DNA of 64,000 nucleotides from Micromonospora sp. WMMD1155 (lineage in GTDB: Bacteria; Actinomycetota; Actinomycetes; Mycobacteriales; Micromonosporaceae). The number at the start of each line of letters is the position of its first letter. The stretch's first letter is position 1. The stretch covers positions 5,518,501-5,582,500 of the forward strand of contig NZ_CP120742.1 in assembly GCF_029581275.1 (NCBI RefSeq), in the 5' to 3' direction. The notes under the pieces are model-generated. The model saw only the letters and a list, made by a program, of their open reading frames with translations. It did no database searches and was not told where the DNA came from. The position numbers and the translations under genes are program-made. Positions 52,183-60,753 of this stretch are shown piece after piece.

Positions 52183-52574
52183 CGACAGGTGTGGCTTAGG
52201 GCCTGTCCTGCCGCGTCGAGGAGGCCGCCGAGTCGGTAGCGCCGGCCGCGGTCCTGGCCGATGGACATCACCACCCGGTCAGACGCCACGCCGTCGGTCG
52301 CACTCAACACCACCATGGCTTCGGTCACCGCATCGGTCGTCTGCACCAACGCCACAGTGATGATGGACGCTTCGGGCCGGTTGGTGTCCACGTTCGAGAC
52401 GTTCGACCGGTGTTCCCCGCGCCGGTCGCACCCGTCGCGGCCACACCACCGAGGGTGCTGGTCCTGCGCCGCCAACGCTCCGGTGGGGAAGACGTGCACG
52501 AACCCGCACCGGCGCTCCACGTCCCGTGTCATCGGGGCTGTGGCGGTGGTGAACCCCGCAGTCAAGATGGCCAA
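52183..52574 (-). pseudogene. Coding remnant of unknown protein
   Basis: From ATG 52574 leftward a frame of about 130 codons keeps gene-like codon use (CGFVHVFPTG, then DTNRPEASIITVALVQ, DGVASDRVVMSIGQDRGR). It then runs into the 52128 hairpin and antisense to the thioesterase gene, where codon bias is lost. It looks like a gene whose 3' end was replaced, possibly at the inverted repeat. No family recognised. Confidence 0.35.
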
Positions 52575-52592
52575 GTGGATCTCGATGGGGCT

Positions 52593-52835
52593 ATGCGCAG
52601 ACTGAAGGCCGCCGAGGATGCGCTACCCCAGGCGGAAGAACAGGCCGTGCTGGCCGCCCGGCAGATCAAGGCCGATGCCCGCGCCCGGGTCGAGCAGGCC
52701 CGCGCCGAACTTCACCAGGCCATGGCGGCGGAATATCGGGCCGGGGCGCGGCAGGTGGATCTGGTCAGACGGACGGGGTACTCCCGCGAGCGGGTCCGGC
52801 AGATCTTGCGGGCCGCCGGCATCGAAGCCGAATAA
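52593..52835 (+). CDS. Small coiled-coil/helix-turn-helix protein
   Basis: An 80-residue protein. Residues 1-50 are a charged Ala-rich helix (QIKADARARVEQARAELHQA). Residues 57-78 form a sigma-region-4-like helix-turn-helix (LVRRTGYSRERVRQILRAAG). Such small DNA-binding proteins are frequent in actinomycete accessory regions. The ATG at 52593 has a weak GGGG site; a GTG at 52575 is an alternative. It overlaps, on the opposite strand, nothing of clear function except the remnant's start region just to its left. Confidence 0.55.
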   Translation: MRRLKAAEDALPQAEEQAVLAARQIKADARARVEQARAELHQAMAAEYRAGARQVDLVRRTGYSRERVRQILRAAGIEAE

Positions 52836-53219
52836 CCTCACGTCGCAAGAAGTCCGTGACAGATCGGTCTCGGGGCCTGGGTGACGTGCCGCCGGGCATG
52901 TTGTCGCGTACTCCTGGCCATTGGGTTGCCCACCGGGGGTCCACATCCGCTCCGGTCCGCTCTCAACCCGCTGATCCGAAGCGGTCGAAGACGGCCTGTG
53001 CGCCAAACGGTCGACCACCGAAGAGATGCGTGCCGTTCCACTCAATCGTCCGCTCGAATGAATCCCCTACGCAGAAGTGCAGGCGACCGCCTATGCGCAG
53101 GTTGCCGGGACTCCACAGCCGAAGTGGAAGGTGGTCGACGAGCCAGGCGAGCACGGCGAGACTCTAGCTGACGCCGCGCCGAGCGCTCGTCGCCAAGATC
53201 CGCGCAATATCAGGGTTGT
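52836..53219. other. Stretch without a confident gene
   Basis: A 63-codon minus-strand frame (GTG 53154 to 52963) reads protein-like (LRIGGRLHFCVGDSFERTIE) but has lower third-position GC than neighbours, no ribosome site and no recognised family. It may be a fragment of transferred DNA. Nothing else was identified here. Confidence 0.4.
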
Positions 53220-53247
53220 TGCTGCCTCCCGCACGTCGGAGGCAGCA
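53220..53247. terminator. Hairpin downstream of the nickel-type ABC operon
   Basis: TGCTGCCTCC (53220-53229) and GGAGGCAGCA (53238-53247) pair perfectly over 10 bp with an 8-base loop, about 65 bases after the last ABC gene on the minus strand. Confidence 0.65.
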
Positions 53248-53312
53248 GTATCCGGGCAGTTGCGCGGATCATGACGGGTCGCACGGTCCGCACAGCCCGC
53301 CCGACGGCGTCT

Positions 53313-53993
53313 TCAGGTCTGGGCCGGCACCGTGCTGTCCAGGTCGACGATCCGGTCGGCCCAGCGGTCCAGCAGGCTCTGGTCGTGGCTGATGACCAGG
53401 ACACCGGCCCGCTGGGCCCGCTGGTAGTCGCGGATGACGGCGGCGACGTGCGCCTGGGTGGAGGCGTCCAGCATCGCCGTGGCCTCGTCGCAGAGCAGGT
53501 AGTCCGGGCGGTGGACGAGGGCCCGGGCGAGGCAGGCGCGTTGCAGTTGCCCGTCGGACACCGCGTGGGGCCGTCGGCTGCGCAGATCGGCGGTGAGGCC
53601 GACGAGGTCGGCGAGTTCGGCCACCCGCTCCCGGACCGTCGACTCGGGCGTGCGGACGGCGCGCAGCGGTTCGGCGATCAGGTCGTCCAGGCTCAGCCGG
53701 GGGTCGGCGGCGGCGCGCGGGCTCTGGAACAGCACGGCGACGCGGGTCCGCAGGTCGACTGGCACGGCGTACCGGACCCCGTGGACCGCCGTGCCGTCGA
53801 TGCTGACCCGGCCGTGGTCCGGGCGGTGCAGGAGGGCCAGGACCCGGACCAGTGTCGACTTGCCGCACCCGGACGGGCCGCGAAGCCCGACCGTCTCGTC
53901 CCGGCCGACCCGCAGTGTGACGCCGTCGAGGACGACCTGACGGCCGTACCCGACGGTGACGTCGTCGGCGAGCAGGTGCTGGGGGCTGGTCAC
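53313..53993 (-). CDS. Nickel/peptide ABC transporter ATPase, NikE/OppF type
   Basis: A 226-residue cytoplasmic ATPase energising the importer. Walker A is GPSGCGKSTL (about residues 39-48) and Walker B is LLCDEATAML. The signature is degenerate, VSDGQ rather than LSGGQ. It is shorter than typical OppF proteins and lacks the C-terminal oligopeptide/Zn domain, as in NikE. The GTG start overlaps the stop of the partner ATPase. Last gene of the five-gene operon. Confidence 0.88.
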   Translation of the reverse strand: MTSPQHLLADDVTVGYGRQVVLDGVTLRVGRDETVGLRGPSGCGKSTLVRVLALLHRPDHGRVSIDGTAVHGVRYAVPVDLRTRVAVLFQSPRAAADPRLSLDDLIAEPLRAVRTPESTVRERVAELADLVGLTADLRSRRPHAVSDGQLQRACLARALVHRPDYLLCDEATAMLDASTQAHVAAVIRDYQRAQRAGVLVISHDQSLLDRWADRIVDLDSTVPAQT

Positions 53994-54994
53994 GTGACGG
54001 CTCCGTGGCGGATCGGGTGGTGGCAGGCGACAGTGCCGTCACCGGCGATCGGCGTCAGCGGTGGCTGGCTCGCGCAGGTGTCGGTGCGGTGCGGGCAGCG
54101 GGGCGCGAACGCGCAGCCCGGAGGCAGCGCGGTGAGCATCGGCGGGTCGCCCGGCACCGGCCGGAAGGCGCGGTCCGGTAGGGCATCGAGGAGCGCCGCG
54201 GCGTACGGGTGGGTGGGCGCGGCGAAGAGCCTGTCGGCGTCGGTGTGTTCCACGATGCGGCTGGCGTACATGACGGCGACGGTGTCGGCGACCCGTTGCG
54301 CGGCGGCCAGGTCGTGCGTGATGAGCACGACTGCCGAGCCGTTGTCGCAGCGGCGGCGCAGCAGGTCGAGGGTGTGGTCCACCAGCGGCCGGTCGAGGCC
54401 GGTGGTGGGTTCGTCGGCGATGAGCAGTGACGGGTCCGGTGCCAGGGCGAGGGCGGTGACCAGCCGCTGGGCCATGCCGCCGGAGAGTTCGTGCGGGTAG
54501 CGGTCCAGGTCGGCGGGGTCGAGCCCGACGTCGAGGGCGAGCCGCTCGGCGTCCGCCCGGTCCCGACCGTGCGCCCGCAGCGTCTCGGCGAGCAGTCGCC
54601 GTCCGGTGCGGACCGGGTTCAGCGCGGTGGCCGGGCTCTGCGGGACCAGCCCGACCCGGCGGCCGCGTACCCGGCGGGCCAGGTGACGCTGACCGCAGGT
54701 GACCAGGTCGACCGGGTCGCCGTCCGGGTGGTGCAGGACGGCGTGGCCGGTGATCGTGGCGTTGCCCGGCAACAGGCCGAGCAGCGCGTGGGCCAGGACG
54801 GACTTGCCGCAGCCGGACTCGCCGACGACGGCCAGCAGTTCACCGGCCCGTACGGTCAGGTTGAGATCGGTGACGGCGTGCACCGTCGTGTCGCGCAGCC
54901 GGAACTCGACGCCGAGGCCGTCCACGGCGAGCAGCGGGCGACCCACGGCGGTGCGGCCGGGCGTTTCGGCGGTGACGCGTTCGGTGGTGGTCAC
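53990..54994 (-). CDS. Nickel/peptide ABC transporter ATPase, NikD/OppD type
   Basis: A 334-residue ATPase: Walker A GESGCGKSVLAH, signature ELSGGMAQRL, Walker B LLIADEPTTGLD. It has the C-terminal oligo/nickel extension with Cys residues (GCAFAPRCPHRTDTC) and the PTHPYAAALLDALP motif of the Opp/Dpp/Nik family. It overlaps both neighbours by four bases and pairs with the shorter ATPase to form a heterodimeric engine. Confidence 0.92.
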   Translation of the reverse strand: MTTTERVTAETPGRTAVGRPLLAVDGLGVEFRLRDTTVHAVTDLNLTVRAGELLAVVGESGCGKSVLAHALLGLLPGNATITGHAVLHHPDGDPVDLVTCGQRHLARRVRGRRVGLVPQSPATALNPVRTGRRLLAETLRAHGRDRADAERLALDVGLDPADLDRYPHELSGGMAQRLVTALALAPDPSLLIADEPTTGLDRPLVDHTLDLLRRRCDNGSAVVLITHDLAAAQRVADTVAVMYASRIVEHTDADRLFAAPTHPYAAALLDALPDRAFRPVPGDPPMLTALPPGCAFAPRCPHRTDTCASQPPLTPIAGDGTVACHHPIRHGAVT

Positions 54995-55875
54995 AGGTGC
55001 AGCTCCGCTCGGACCCGGGGATCGAGGCGGTCACGCCAGCGGGCGGCGAGGACCGCGATGGCGAGAGTGACGACGACGATGACCGCGCCCGGTGCCAGGC
55101 TGGCCCACCAGGCGCCGGTCAGCAGCGACCCCTGGCCGTCGTTGATCATGTTGCCCAGCGAGGCGAGGTGCGGCGGCAGGCCGAGGCCGAGGAAGGACAG
55201 CGCCGTCTCGTGCCACACCGCGTGCGGGATCATCAGGGTGGTGGCCAGCGCCAACCGGGGCAGCACGTGGGGCAGCAGGTGGCGGGTCAGGACCCGGCCC
55301 CGACCGGCCCCTCCGCTGATGGCGGCGTCGACGAACGGCCGGGTACGAAGGCTGAGCAACTCGGACCGGACGATGCGCGCGGTGGATAGCCAGTGGGTGA
55401 GCCCGACGGAGGCGATCACCGCGCCGAGGCTGGGCCGCAGCATGGCGACGATGAAGATGCCCAGCAGCAGGTGTGGCATCGCGGCGATGGTGTCCACGAT
55501 CCGCATCAGGATCCGGTCCACCCGGCCGCCGAGCGTGCCGGCGATTCCGCCGACGACGCCGCCGAGGACGGTGGCGACGAGCGCGGCGACCGCACCGACG
55601 AGCAGCGACACCCGCAGCCCGTAGACGGCGCGGTGCGCCACGTCCCGCCCGAGGTCGTCGGTGCCGGCGAGGTGGGTCCAGGACGGTGCCAGGCGGGTCT
55701 GGTCCAGGGCCACCGCGCTCTGGTCGAGCGGCCAGACGAGCGGGGCCAGGAGCGAGCCGACGACCGCGACGACGAGGACGAGACCGGCGACGGCGACACC
55801 GGTCTGGCCGGGTCGCAGTCGCAGTCGGGACCGGGCCGAACGCAGCAGCGGCGGTCGGGTAGCCAGATCAGCCAT
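54991..55875 (-). CDS. Nickel/peptide ABC transporter permease, NikC/OppC type
   Basis: A 294-residue permease with about six helices. The N-terminal region before LAGTDDLGRDVAHR (about residues 69-82) is the OppC/DppC/NikC hallmark. The EAA-like loop near residue 195 reads AISGGAGRGRVLTRHLLPHV. The start overlaps the upstream permease by eight bases. Confidence 0.92.
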   Translation of the reverse strand: MADLATRPPLLRSARSRLRLRPGQTGVAVAGLVLVVAVVGSLLAPLVWPLDQSAVALDQTRLAPSWTHLAGTDDLGRDVAHRAVYGLRVSLLVGAVAALVATVLGGVVGGIAGTLGGRVDRILMRIVDTIAAMPHLLLGIFIVAMLRPSLGAVIASVGLTHWLSTARIVRSELLSLRTRPFVDAAISGGAGRGRVLTRHLLPHVLPRLALATTLMIPHAVWHETALSFLGLGLPPHLASLGNMINDGQGSLLTGAWWASLAPGAVIVVVTLAIAVLAARWRDRLDPRVRAELHL

Positions 55876-56860
55876 CGAGTCGCACCCTCGGGTCGGCGGC
55901 GGCGTACGCGAGGTCGGTCGTGAGGTTCGCGGCCAGCACCACCGCGGTGGTGACCAGCGTGATCGCCGCCAGCAGCGGGAAGTCGCTGCCCAGCGCGGCA
56001 GCGACCGTGACGGCGCCGAGGCCGGGGAGCGAGAAGACCGTCTCGACCAGCACCGCCCCGCCGACCAACTCCGGCAGGTGGGTGCCGACCAACGTGAGGA
56101 ACGGCAGCAGCGCGGTCCGCAGCGCGTGCCCGAACAGCACCGTCCGCCCCGGCAAACCGCGCGCCTTCGCGGCGAGCACGTGGTCGTCGCGCATGCTCTC
56201 CGCGACCGCGTCGCGGACGAACAGCACGAACCACGGCGCCTGGGACACGGCCAGCACTCCCACCGGCAGGATCAGGTGGTGCGCCACGTCGGCCCAGGAC
56301 GTGCCGGTCGCGGTGACGTCGGTGAGACCGCCGGCCGGCACCCAGGCGAGCGCCAGCGCGAACACCGCGATCGCGGCCAGCCCCAGCCAGAAGACCGGCA
56401 TCGACTCGACCGCGTAGGCCGCCGCCCGCAAGCCCCGGTCGAACAACCCACCCCGGCGGTACGCGGCCAGCGCACCCAGCAGCAGACTCGCGACCAGGAC
56501 CAGGGCGAGAGTCACACCGATCAGCAACAGCGTCCAGCCGGCCCGGGCGGAGAGCACCGAGGCGACCGGCTCGTGTCGACTCGTCGACCAGCCCAGGTCG
56601 CCCTGGACCAGATTGCCGATCCACCGCAGGTACTGCACCGGCAGCGGGTCGTCGACCCCCCAGTTGGCGCGGATCTGCGCCAGGTTCTCCTCGCTGGCGG
56701 TGAAGGCCGCCGCGCCCGCGTACTGCTTCGCCGGGTCCACGGGCGATGCGGCGCCGAGGGCGAACATCCCGATGCTGGTCGCGGCGAGCACCGGCACGGC
56801 GACCAGGAGCCGGCGTCGGACCACCGCCCCCGCCCCGGCGAGTCGACCGGGGCGGGTCAC
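55868..56860 (-). CDS. Nickel/peptide ABC transporter permease, NikB/OppB type
   Basis: A 330-residue permease. The first helix begins VRRRLLVAVPVLAATSIG. The periplasmic loop has RANWGVDDPLPVQYLRWIG and GDLGWS, both family hallmarks; the cytoplasmic loop reads LAAKARGLPGRTVLFGHALR. The GTG at 56860 overlaps the binding-protein stop (GTGA) and fits the family N-terminus; the frame upstream is non-coding. Confidence 0.92.
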   Translation of the reverse strand: MTRPGRLAGAGAVVRRRLLVAVPVLAATSIGMFALGAASPVDPAKQYAGAAAFTASEENLAQIRANWGVDDPLPVQYLRWIGNLVQGDLGWSTSRHEPVASVLSARAGWTLLLIGVTLALVLVASLLLGALAAYRRGGLFDRGLRAAAYAVESMPVFWLGLAAIAVFALALAWVPAGGLTDVTATGTSWADVAHHLILPVGVLAVSQAPWFVLFVRDAVAESMRDDHVLAAKARGLPGRTVLFGHALRTALLPFLTLVGTHLPELVGGAVLVETVFSLPGLGAVTVAAALGSDFPLLAAITLVTTAVVLAANLTTDLAYAAADPRVRLDG

Positions 56861-58455
56861 GAGCGCGTCCAGGTGTTGATGTTCCACCACAGGCTGTTCG
56901 CCACCCCGTGCTCGTGCGCCTCGACCCGGGGGGTCACGCCCCGCACCGAGGACTTGAGCACGTAGGTGTGCCGCAGGTAGGTGAGGAACAGCCACGGCAC
57001 GTCGGCGTTGAGCTGCTTCTGGAACCGCGCGTACGCGGCCTTGCGGCGGGTCGGGTCGATCTGGTCGCGGCCCTCCTGCAGGGCGCGGTCCACCGTCTCC
57101 GAGCGGTACGAGCCGGGGTTGAAGTAGCCCTGCCCCGCGAACCGGGAGCCGAACAGCTTGTACGAGACGAAGTCCGGGTCGTACGGCGTGCCGTAGCCCA
57201 TCAGCAGGGCGTCGGATTTCATCCGGGGGTCGATGGCGTCCCAGGTGAGCCCGGCCGGGGTGACTTCGATGCCGACCTTCTTCGCGTCGGCGGTGACCGC
57301 CAGGGCCAGGTCCTTGCGCAGGGTGTCGGTCGCCGGGTACATCAGCGTGAACCGGGCCGGGCGGCCGTCCTTGACGCGTACCCCGCCCGCGCCGGGCTTC
57401 CAGCCGGCCGCGTCGAGCAGCGCACCCGCCGCCGTCGGGTCGGCGGTCGGCGCGCCGACCACCGAGGGCTCGGCGAACTCGGAGGTCGGGGGGACCGGCC
57501 CGAACGCCGGCTCGCCCGCGCCGCCCAGGATGCCGGACACCATCGCGGCGCGGTCGACGGCGACGTTCAGCGCCCGGCGGACCGCCGGGTCGGCGAGGAC
57601 CGGGTTGCCCATCGGCAGCATCACGCCCCGGTAGTCGGCGGTCGGCACCCGCTGCACCCGGTACGCCGTGTCGGAGTCGAACCCGGAGGCCAGCTTCGGC
57701 GGCAACTCGGCGGCGTCGAACTCGCCGGCCCGCATCCGCTGGGCGCGGACGTTGTCGTCGGCGACGAACGCCACCACCACCCGGTTGTTCGCCGGTCGCC
57801 CACCGAAGTAGCGCTCGTTGGCGGTGAGCACCAGCCGGTCGCCCGGCGTCCAGGACTCGACCCGGTACGGCCCGGTCCCGATCGGCTTGCGGTTGAACCC
57901 GGTGGTGTTGATGTCCTGCCCGCTGAGCAGCTTCGACGGCACGATGCCGAGGGTGAGCCGCTGCAGGAACGGCGCGTACGGGTAGCGCAGCGTGAACACG
58001 ACTGTGGACGCGTCGGGCGCGGTCACCGACTCCACCATGTCGAGGTCGGAGCGCAGCGTGGAGTCGACCTTCGGGTCCAGCACCGCCTGGTACGTGAAGA
58101 CGACGTCCGGCGCGCTCAGCGTGGTGCCGTCGTGGAACCGCACGCCGTCGCGCAGCTTGGCGGTCACGGTGCGCCCATCGGCCGACACGGTCGGCAGGGC
58201 TTCGGCGAGACCGGGGACGAGGCGGTTGTCAGCGTCGCGGGCGACGAGCCCGTCGAAGATCAGCGCGGCGCCGTCGACGCCGAAGTTGAGCACCGGGTTC
58301 AGGGCGTCGGGCTCGTCGGAGGTGGCCACGACGAGCGTCGCGCCGCCGGCTGCACTGTCCGGGGTGGTCGGGGCCGCGCAGCCGGCGAGGACGAGCATCC
58401 CGGCCGCTGCGGTCGACGCCGCGAGGCGTCGGAAGGTCGGACGGATCCGGGTCAC
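56857..58455 (-). CDS. Nickel/peptide ABC substrate-binding lipoprotein (family 5)
   Basis: A 532-residue extracytoplasmic receptor of the Opp/Dpp/Nik class. Lipobox LAGC ends the signal (Cys26). Hallmarks are TSDEPDALNPVLNFG at the mature N-terminus, KLRDGVRFHDGTTLSAPDV and IGTGPYRVESWTPGDRL. The GTG at 58455 has AGGAG seven bases before it; a longer frame adds 28 non-signal residues and is rejected. Sequence alone cannot tell peptide from nickel. A Nur-like box about 80 bases upstream and a divergent NicO gene favour nickel. Confidence 0.9.
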   Translation of the reverse strand: MTRIRPTFRRLAASTAAAGMLVLAGCAAPTTPDSAAGGATLVVATSDEPDALNPVLNFGVDGAALIFDGLVARDADNRLVPGLAEALPTVSADGRTVTAKLRDGVRFHDGTTLSAPDVVFTYQAVLDPKVDSTLRSDLDMVESVTAPDASTVVFTLRYPYAPFLQRLTLGIVPSKLLSGQDINTTGFNRKPIGTGPYRVESWTPGDRLVLTANERYFGGRPANNRVVVAFVADDNVRAQRMRAGEFDAAELPPKLASGFDSDTAYRVQRVPTADYRGVMLPMGNPVLADPAVRRALNVAVDRAAMVSGILGGAGEPAFGPVPPTSEFAEPSVVGAPTADPTAAGALLDAAGWKPGAGGVRVKDGRPARFTLMYPATDTLRKDLALAVTADAKKVGIEVTPAGLTWDAIDPRMKSDALLMGYGTPYDPDFVSYKLFGSRFAGQGYFNPGSYRSETVDRALQEGRDQIDPTRRKAAYARFQKQLNADVPWLFLTYLRHTYVLKSSVRGVTPRVEAHEHGVANSLWWNINTWTRS

Positions 58456-58533
58456 GGAGCTCTCCTGTGGTGTGGGGAACGGGGCGTGGACGTGCAGGTG
58501 CAGCCGCCACAGTTGATGATCACGGTGGCACAG

Positions 58534-58550
58534 TTGCAACTCATTGGCAA
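58534..58550. promoter_or_regulatory. Candidate Nur (nickel uptake regulator) box
   Basis: TTGCAA (58534-58539), CTCAT, TGGCAA (58545-58550) matches the published Streptomyces Nur consensus TTGCAA-N5-TTGCAA at 11 of 12 positions. It sits between the ABC importer and the divergent NicO unit, so nickel-dependent repression of import is inferred. Confidence 0.6.
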
Positions 58551-58698
58551 TTGCGAGTTACCTGCATCATGAACACGAGGCCCGAGTGCCCGGGTCGGTC
58601 GAAGCGCGTTGATCAACTAACTGTTCACGTCGCCGTTTCGTCTCACACACCGGCCCGGACCTGCGCGTTTCCCGGAAGTCAGCAGGGTTGCCGCGGAT

Positions 58699-59430
58699 GT
58701 GTCAGCGCAATCCCTGGAGCATTACTTGTCCCTGCAACGACGACGAAGCGCGGCGAGGGTGATCCCGCTGGTGGCCCTCTCCGTCGCCGCAGCCGTCCTG
58801 GCCCTGCCGTCCCCGGCGGCGGCGCACCCGTTCGGTGATCCGCAGACCGTGTCCATCACGCCCGACGAGCAGCGGCCCGACGTCGTGCGGGTGCGGTGGC
58901 GGGTCGGCGGCCCCGACGACCTCACCCTGCTCGGCGTCTCGCTCGGCCTGCTGCCGGCCGACCGCGTCCTGCTCGACGGTGCCGTCGACTACCGGACGAC
59001 CGATCCCGCCGTGCTCGCCTCGTCCGAGCAGTTCCCCGCGTACCTGCTCAAGCAGATCACCGTCGCCGACGGGGGGCGGCAGTGCCTCGGCGTCGTCGCG
59101 CCGCTGAAGGCGCTGGCGCGGACCGGCGCGACGGTCGACTACACCTGCCCGGGGCCGGTCGACACCGTCACCGTCGCGGTGCGGATACTCACCGACCTCA
59201 ACCCGGCGTACCGGGCGATGGCCACCGGCCCCGGTGGGCAACGCGCGGTGTACGGCTCCGGCGAGGACTCCCACGACTGGACCCTCGCCGGTGGTGCGCC
59301 GACTAGCGTCAGCGCCAGCACCGGCCGTAGTGCCGCCATCCAGCTCGCCGCCGTCGGCGGTGGTGCGCTGCTGGTAGCGGTTGGCGCGCTGCTGGTGTGG
59401 CGGCGGCTGCGACGGCGAGCCGTGGCATGA
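58699..59430 (+). CDS. Exported membrane-anchored protein linked to NicO transporter
   Basis: A 243-residue protein with an N-terminal signal (cleavage near AAAHPFG, leaving an N-terminal His), an extracellular domain with two Cys (QCLG, YTCPG) that could form a disulfide, and a C-terminal helix with an RRLRRR anchor. The GTG at 58699 is used; a TTG at 58726 with GGAG before it is equally possible. Its stop overlaps the NicO start (ATGA), so it likely works with that transporter, perhaps capturing metal. No named family. Confidence 0.75.
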   Translation: MSAQSLEHYLSLQRRRSAARVIPLVALSVAAAVLALPSPAAAHPFGDPQTVSITPDEQRPDVVRVRWRVGGPDDLTLLGVSLGLLPADRVLLDGAVDYRTTDPAVLASSEQFPAYLLKQITVADGGRQCLGVVAPLKALARTGATVDYTCPGPVDTVTVAVRILTDLNPAYRAMATGPGGQRAVYGSGEDSHDWTLAGGAPTSVSASTGRSAAIQLAAVGGGALLVAVGALLVWRRLRRRAVA

Positions 59431-60194
59431 CCGCGACCGCAGTCCTCTCCGCGTCCCTCTCGGATCGGCTGCAGGACATCGTCCACTCGCCGGGCGTACC
59501 CCCGCTCGCGTTCGTGTTGGCCTTCGCCGCCGGTGCGGGTCACGCGGTGGCCCCGGGGCACGGCAAGAGCCTGGCCGCCGCCTACCTCGCCGGCTCGCGC
59601 GGCCGGATCCGGGACGCCGCCTGGCTGGGCGGTTCGGTGGCTGTCATGCACACGCTGTCGGTCCTGGTGATCGGGGTGGCGTGGACGTTCCTGTCCCTGT
59701 CCGAGGTGATCCGGATGCAGGAACTCACGAGCTGGCTGCAACTCGGCGCCGGGCTGATCGTCCTGGCCACCGGTCTGTGGATGGTGCGCCGGCACCTGCA
59801 CGCCGCCGGCCACAACCACGAGCACACGCACGGCCACAGCCACAGCCACACGCACGAGCACGGCAAGCGCCCCGGCCTGTTCCTGCTGGGCATCTCCGGC
59901 GGGCTGACCCCGTCCCCGGCCGCGTTCCTCGTGCTGGCGACCGGGCTGTTCATCGGTCGCGCCGGCTTCGCCCTGCTGCTGGTCCTGACGTTCGGCCTCG
60001 GCATGGCCGTCGTCCTCTTCGGCGTCGGGGTCCTCGCGGTCGCCGGTAGCTCACTGGTCACCCGGGGCGCGCGATCCCACGCCGTCCTCGGTCTGGCCAC
60101 CCGGGTGGCGCCCGTCCTCGCCGCGAGCGGCATCACGCTGGTCGGCGCGGGCCTCGTCACGGTCGCCGCGATCCACCTCCTCACCGCCACCTGA
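59427..60194 (+). CDS. NicO-family nickel/cobalt transporter
   Basis: A 255-residue membrane protein with about six helices. The hallmark GAGHAVAPGHGKSLAAAYL (near residues 34-52) supplies metal-binding His and Asp-type sites, and a second helix has GISGGLTPSPAAFLVL. A His-rich cytoplasmic or periplasmic loop (HNHEHTHGHSHSHTHEHG) lies near residues 129-146. NicO/RcnA members move Ni or Co in or out; direction cannot be read here. It is divergent from the ABC importer across a Nur-like box. Confidence 0.88.
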   Translation: MTATAVLSASLSDRLQDIVHSPGVPPLAFVLAFAAGAGHAVAPGHGKSLAAAYLAGSRGRIRDAAWLGGSVAVMHTLSVLVIGVAWTFLSLSEVIRMQELTSWLQLGAGLIVLATGLWMVRRHLHAAGHNHEHTHGHSHSHTHEHGKRPGLFLLGISGGLTPSPAAFLVLATGLFIGRAGFALLLVLTFGLGMAVVLFGVGVLAVAGSSLVTRGARSHAVLGLATRVAPVLAASGITLVGAGLVTVAAIHLLTAT

Positions 60195-60256
60195 GCGACG
60201 GTGGGCAGAGCGGCCGCCGGTGGTGGGGGCCGGGAGTGACCGGCTAGGGTTCCGCT

Positions 60257-60751
60257 GTGTTTCGCGCCGTCGTGTTGATCGCTGCCGTGGTTCTCGCCTC
60301 GGATCAGGCCACGAAGTACTGGGCCGAGTCCGCGCTGTCGGACGGGCAGACCATCTCCATCGTGGGTGACCTGCTGTCCCTGCGGCTCGTCTACAACCCG
60401 GGCGCCGCCTTCTCGATCGGGTCCGCGTACACCTGGATCTTCGCGGTCTTCGCGGCGGCGGCCGTGGTCGCGGTGACGGTCGTGGCGCGGCGGGTCACGT
60501 CGCGTCCGTGGGCGGTGGCGTTGGGCCTGGTGCTCGGCGGCGCGACGACCCACCTGCTGGACCGGCTCTTCCGCGAGCCGGGTTTCGCCCGCGGGCACGT
60601 GGTGGACTTCATCGACTACGCCGGGTTCTTCGTCGGCAACGTCGCCGACATCGCGTTGGTCGTCGGTGTGGGCATCGTGATGCTGCTCAACCTGCGGGGC
60701 GTCCCGCTGCGCGAGACCGCCCCGTCGGGCGAGCAGGTGTCGTCCTCCTGA
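60257..60751 (+). CDS. lspA: Signal peptidase II (lipoprotein signal peptidase) paralogue
   Basis: A 164-residue inner-membrane aspartyl protease that cleaves prolipoproteins. Four helices; motifs DQATKYW (residue 16 on), LVYNPGAAFSIG (44-55), HLLDRL with catalytic Asp102, and VGNVADIALV with Asp131. The usual GN before the first Asp region is TH here, a mild deviation. The GTG at 60257 follows AGGG at eight-base spacing. It is not linked to the usual rluD-type neighbour, so it may be a second copy. Confidence 0.88.
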   Translation: MFRAVVLIAAVVLASDQATKYWAESALSDGQTISIVGDLLSLRLVYNPGAAFSIGSAYTWIFAVFAAAAVVAVTVVARRVTSRPWAVALGLVLGGATTHLLDRLFREPGFARGHVVDFIDYAGFFVGNVADIALVVGVGIVMLLNLRGVPLRETAPSGEQVSSS

Positions 60752-60753
60752 GA

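Noticed and set aside
52963..53154. A 63-codon minus-strand frame as a real small gene
   Set aside because: Protein-like sequence but no ribosome site and atypical codon use; kept only as a note in the intergenic entry.
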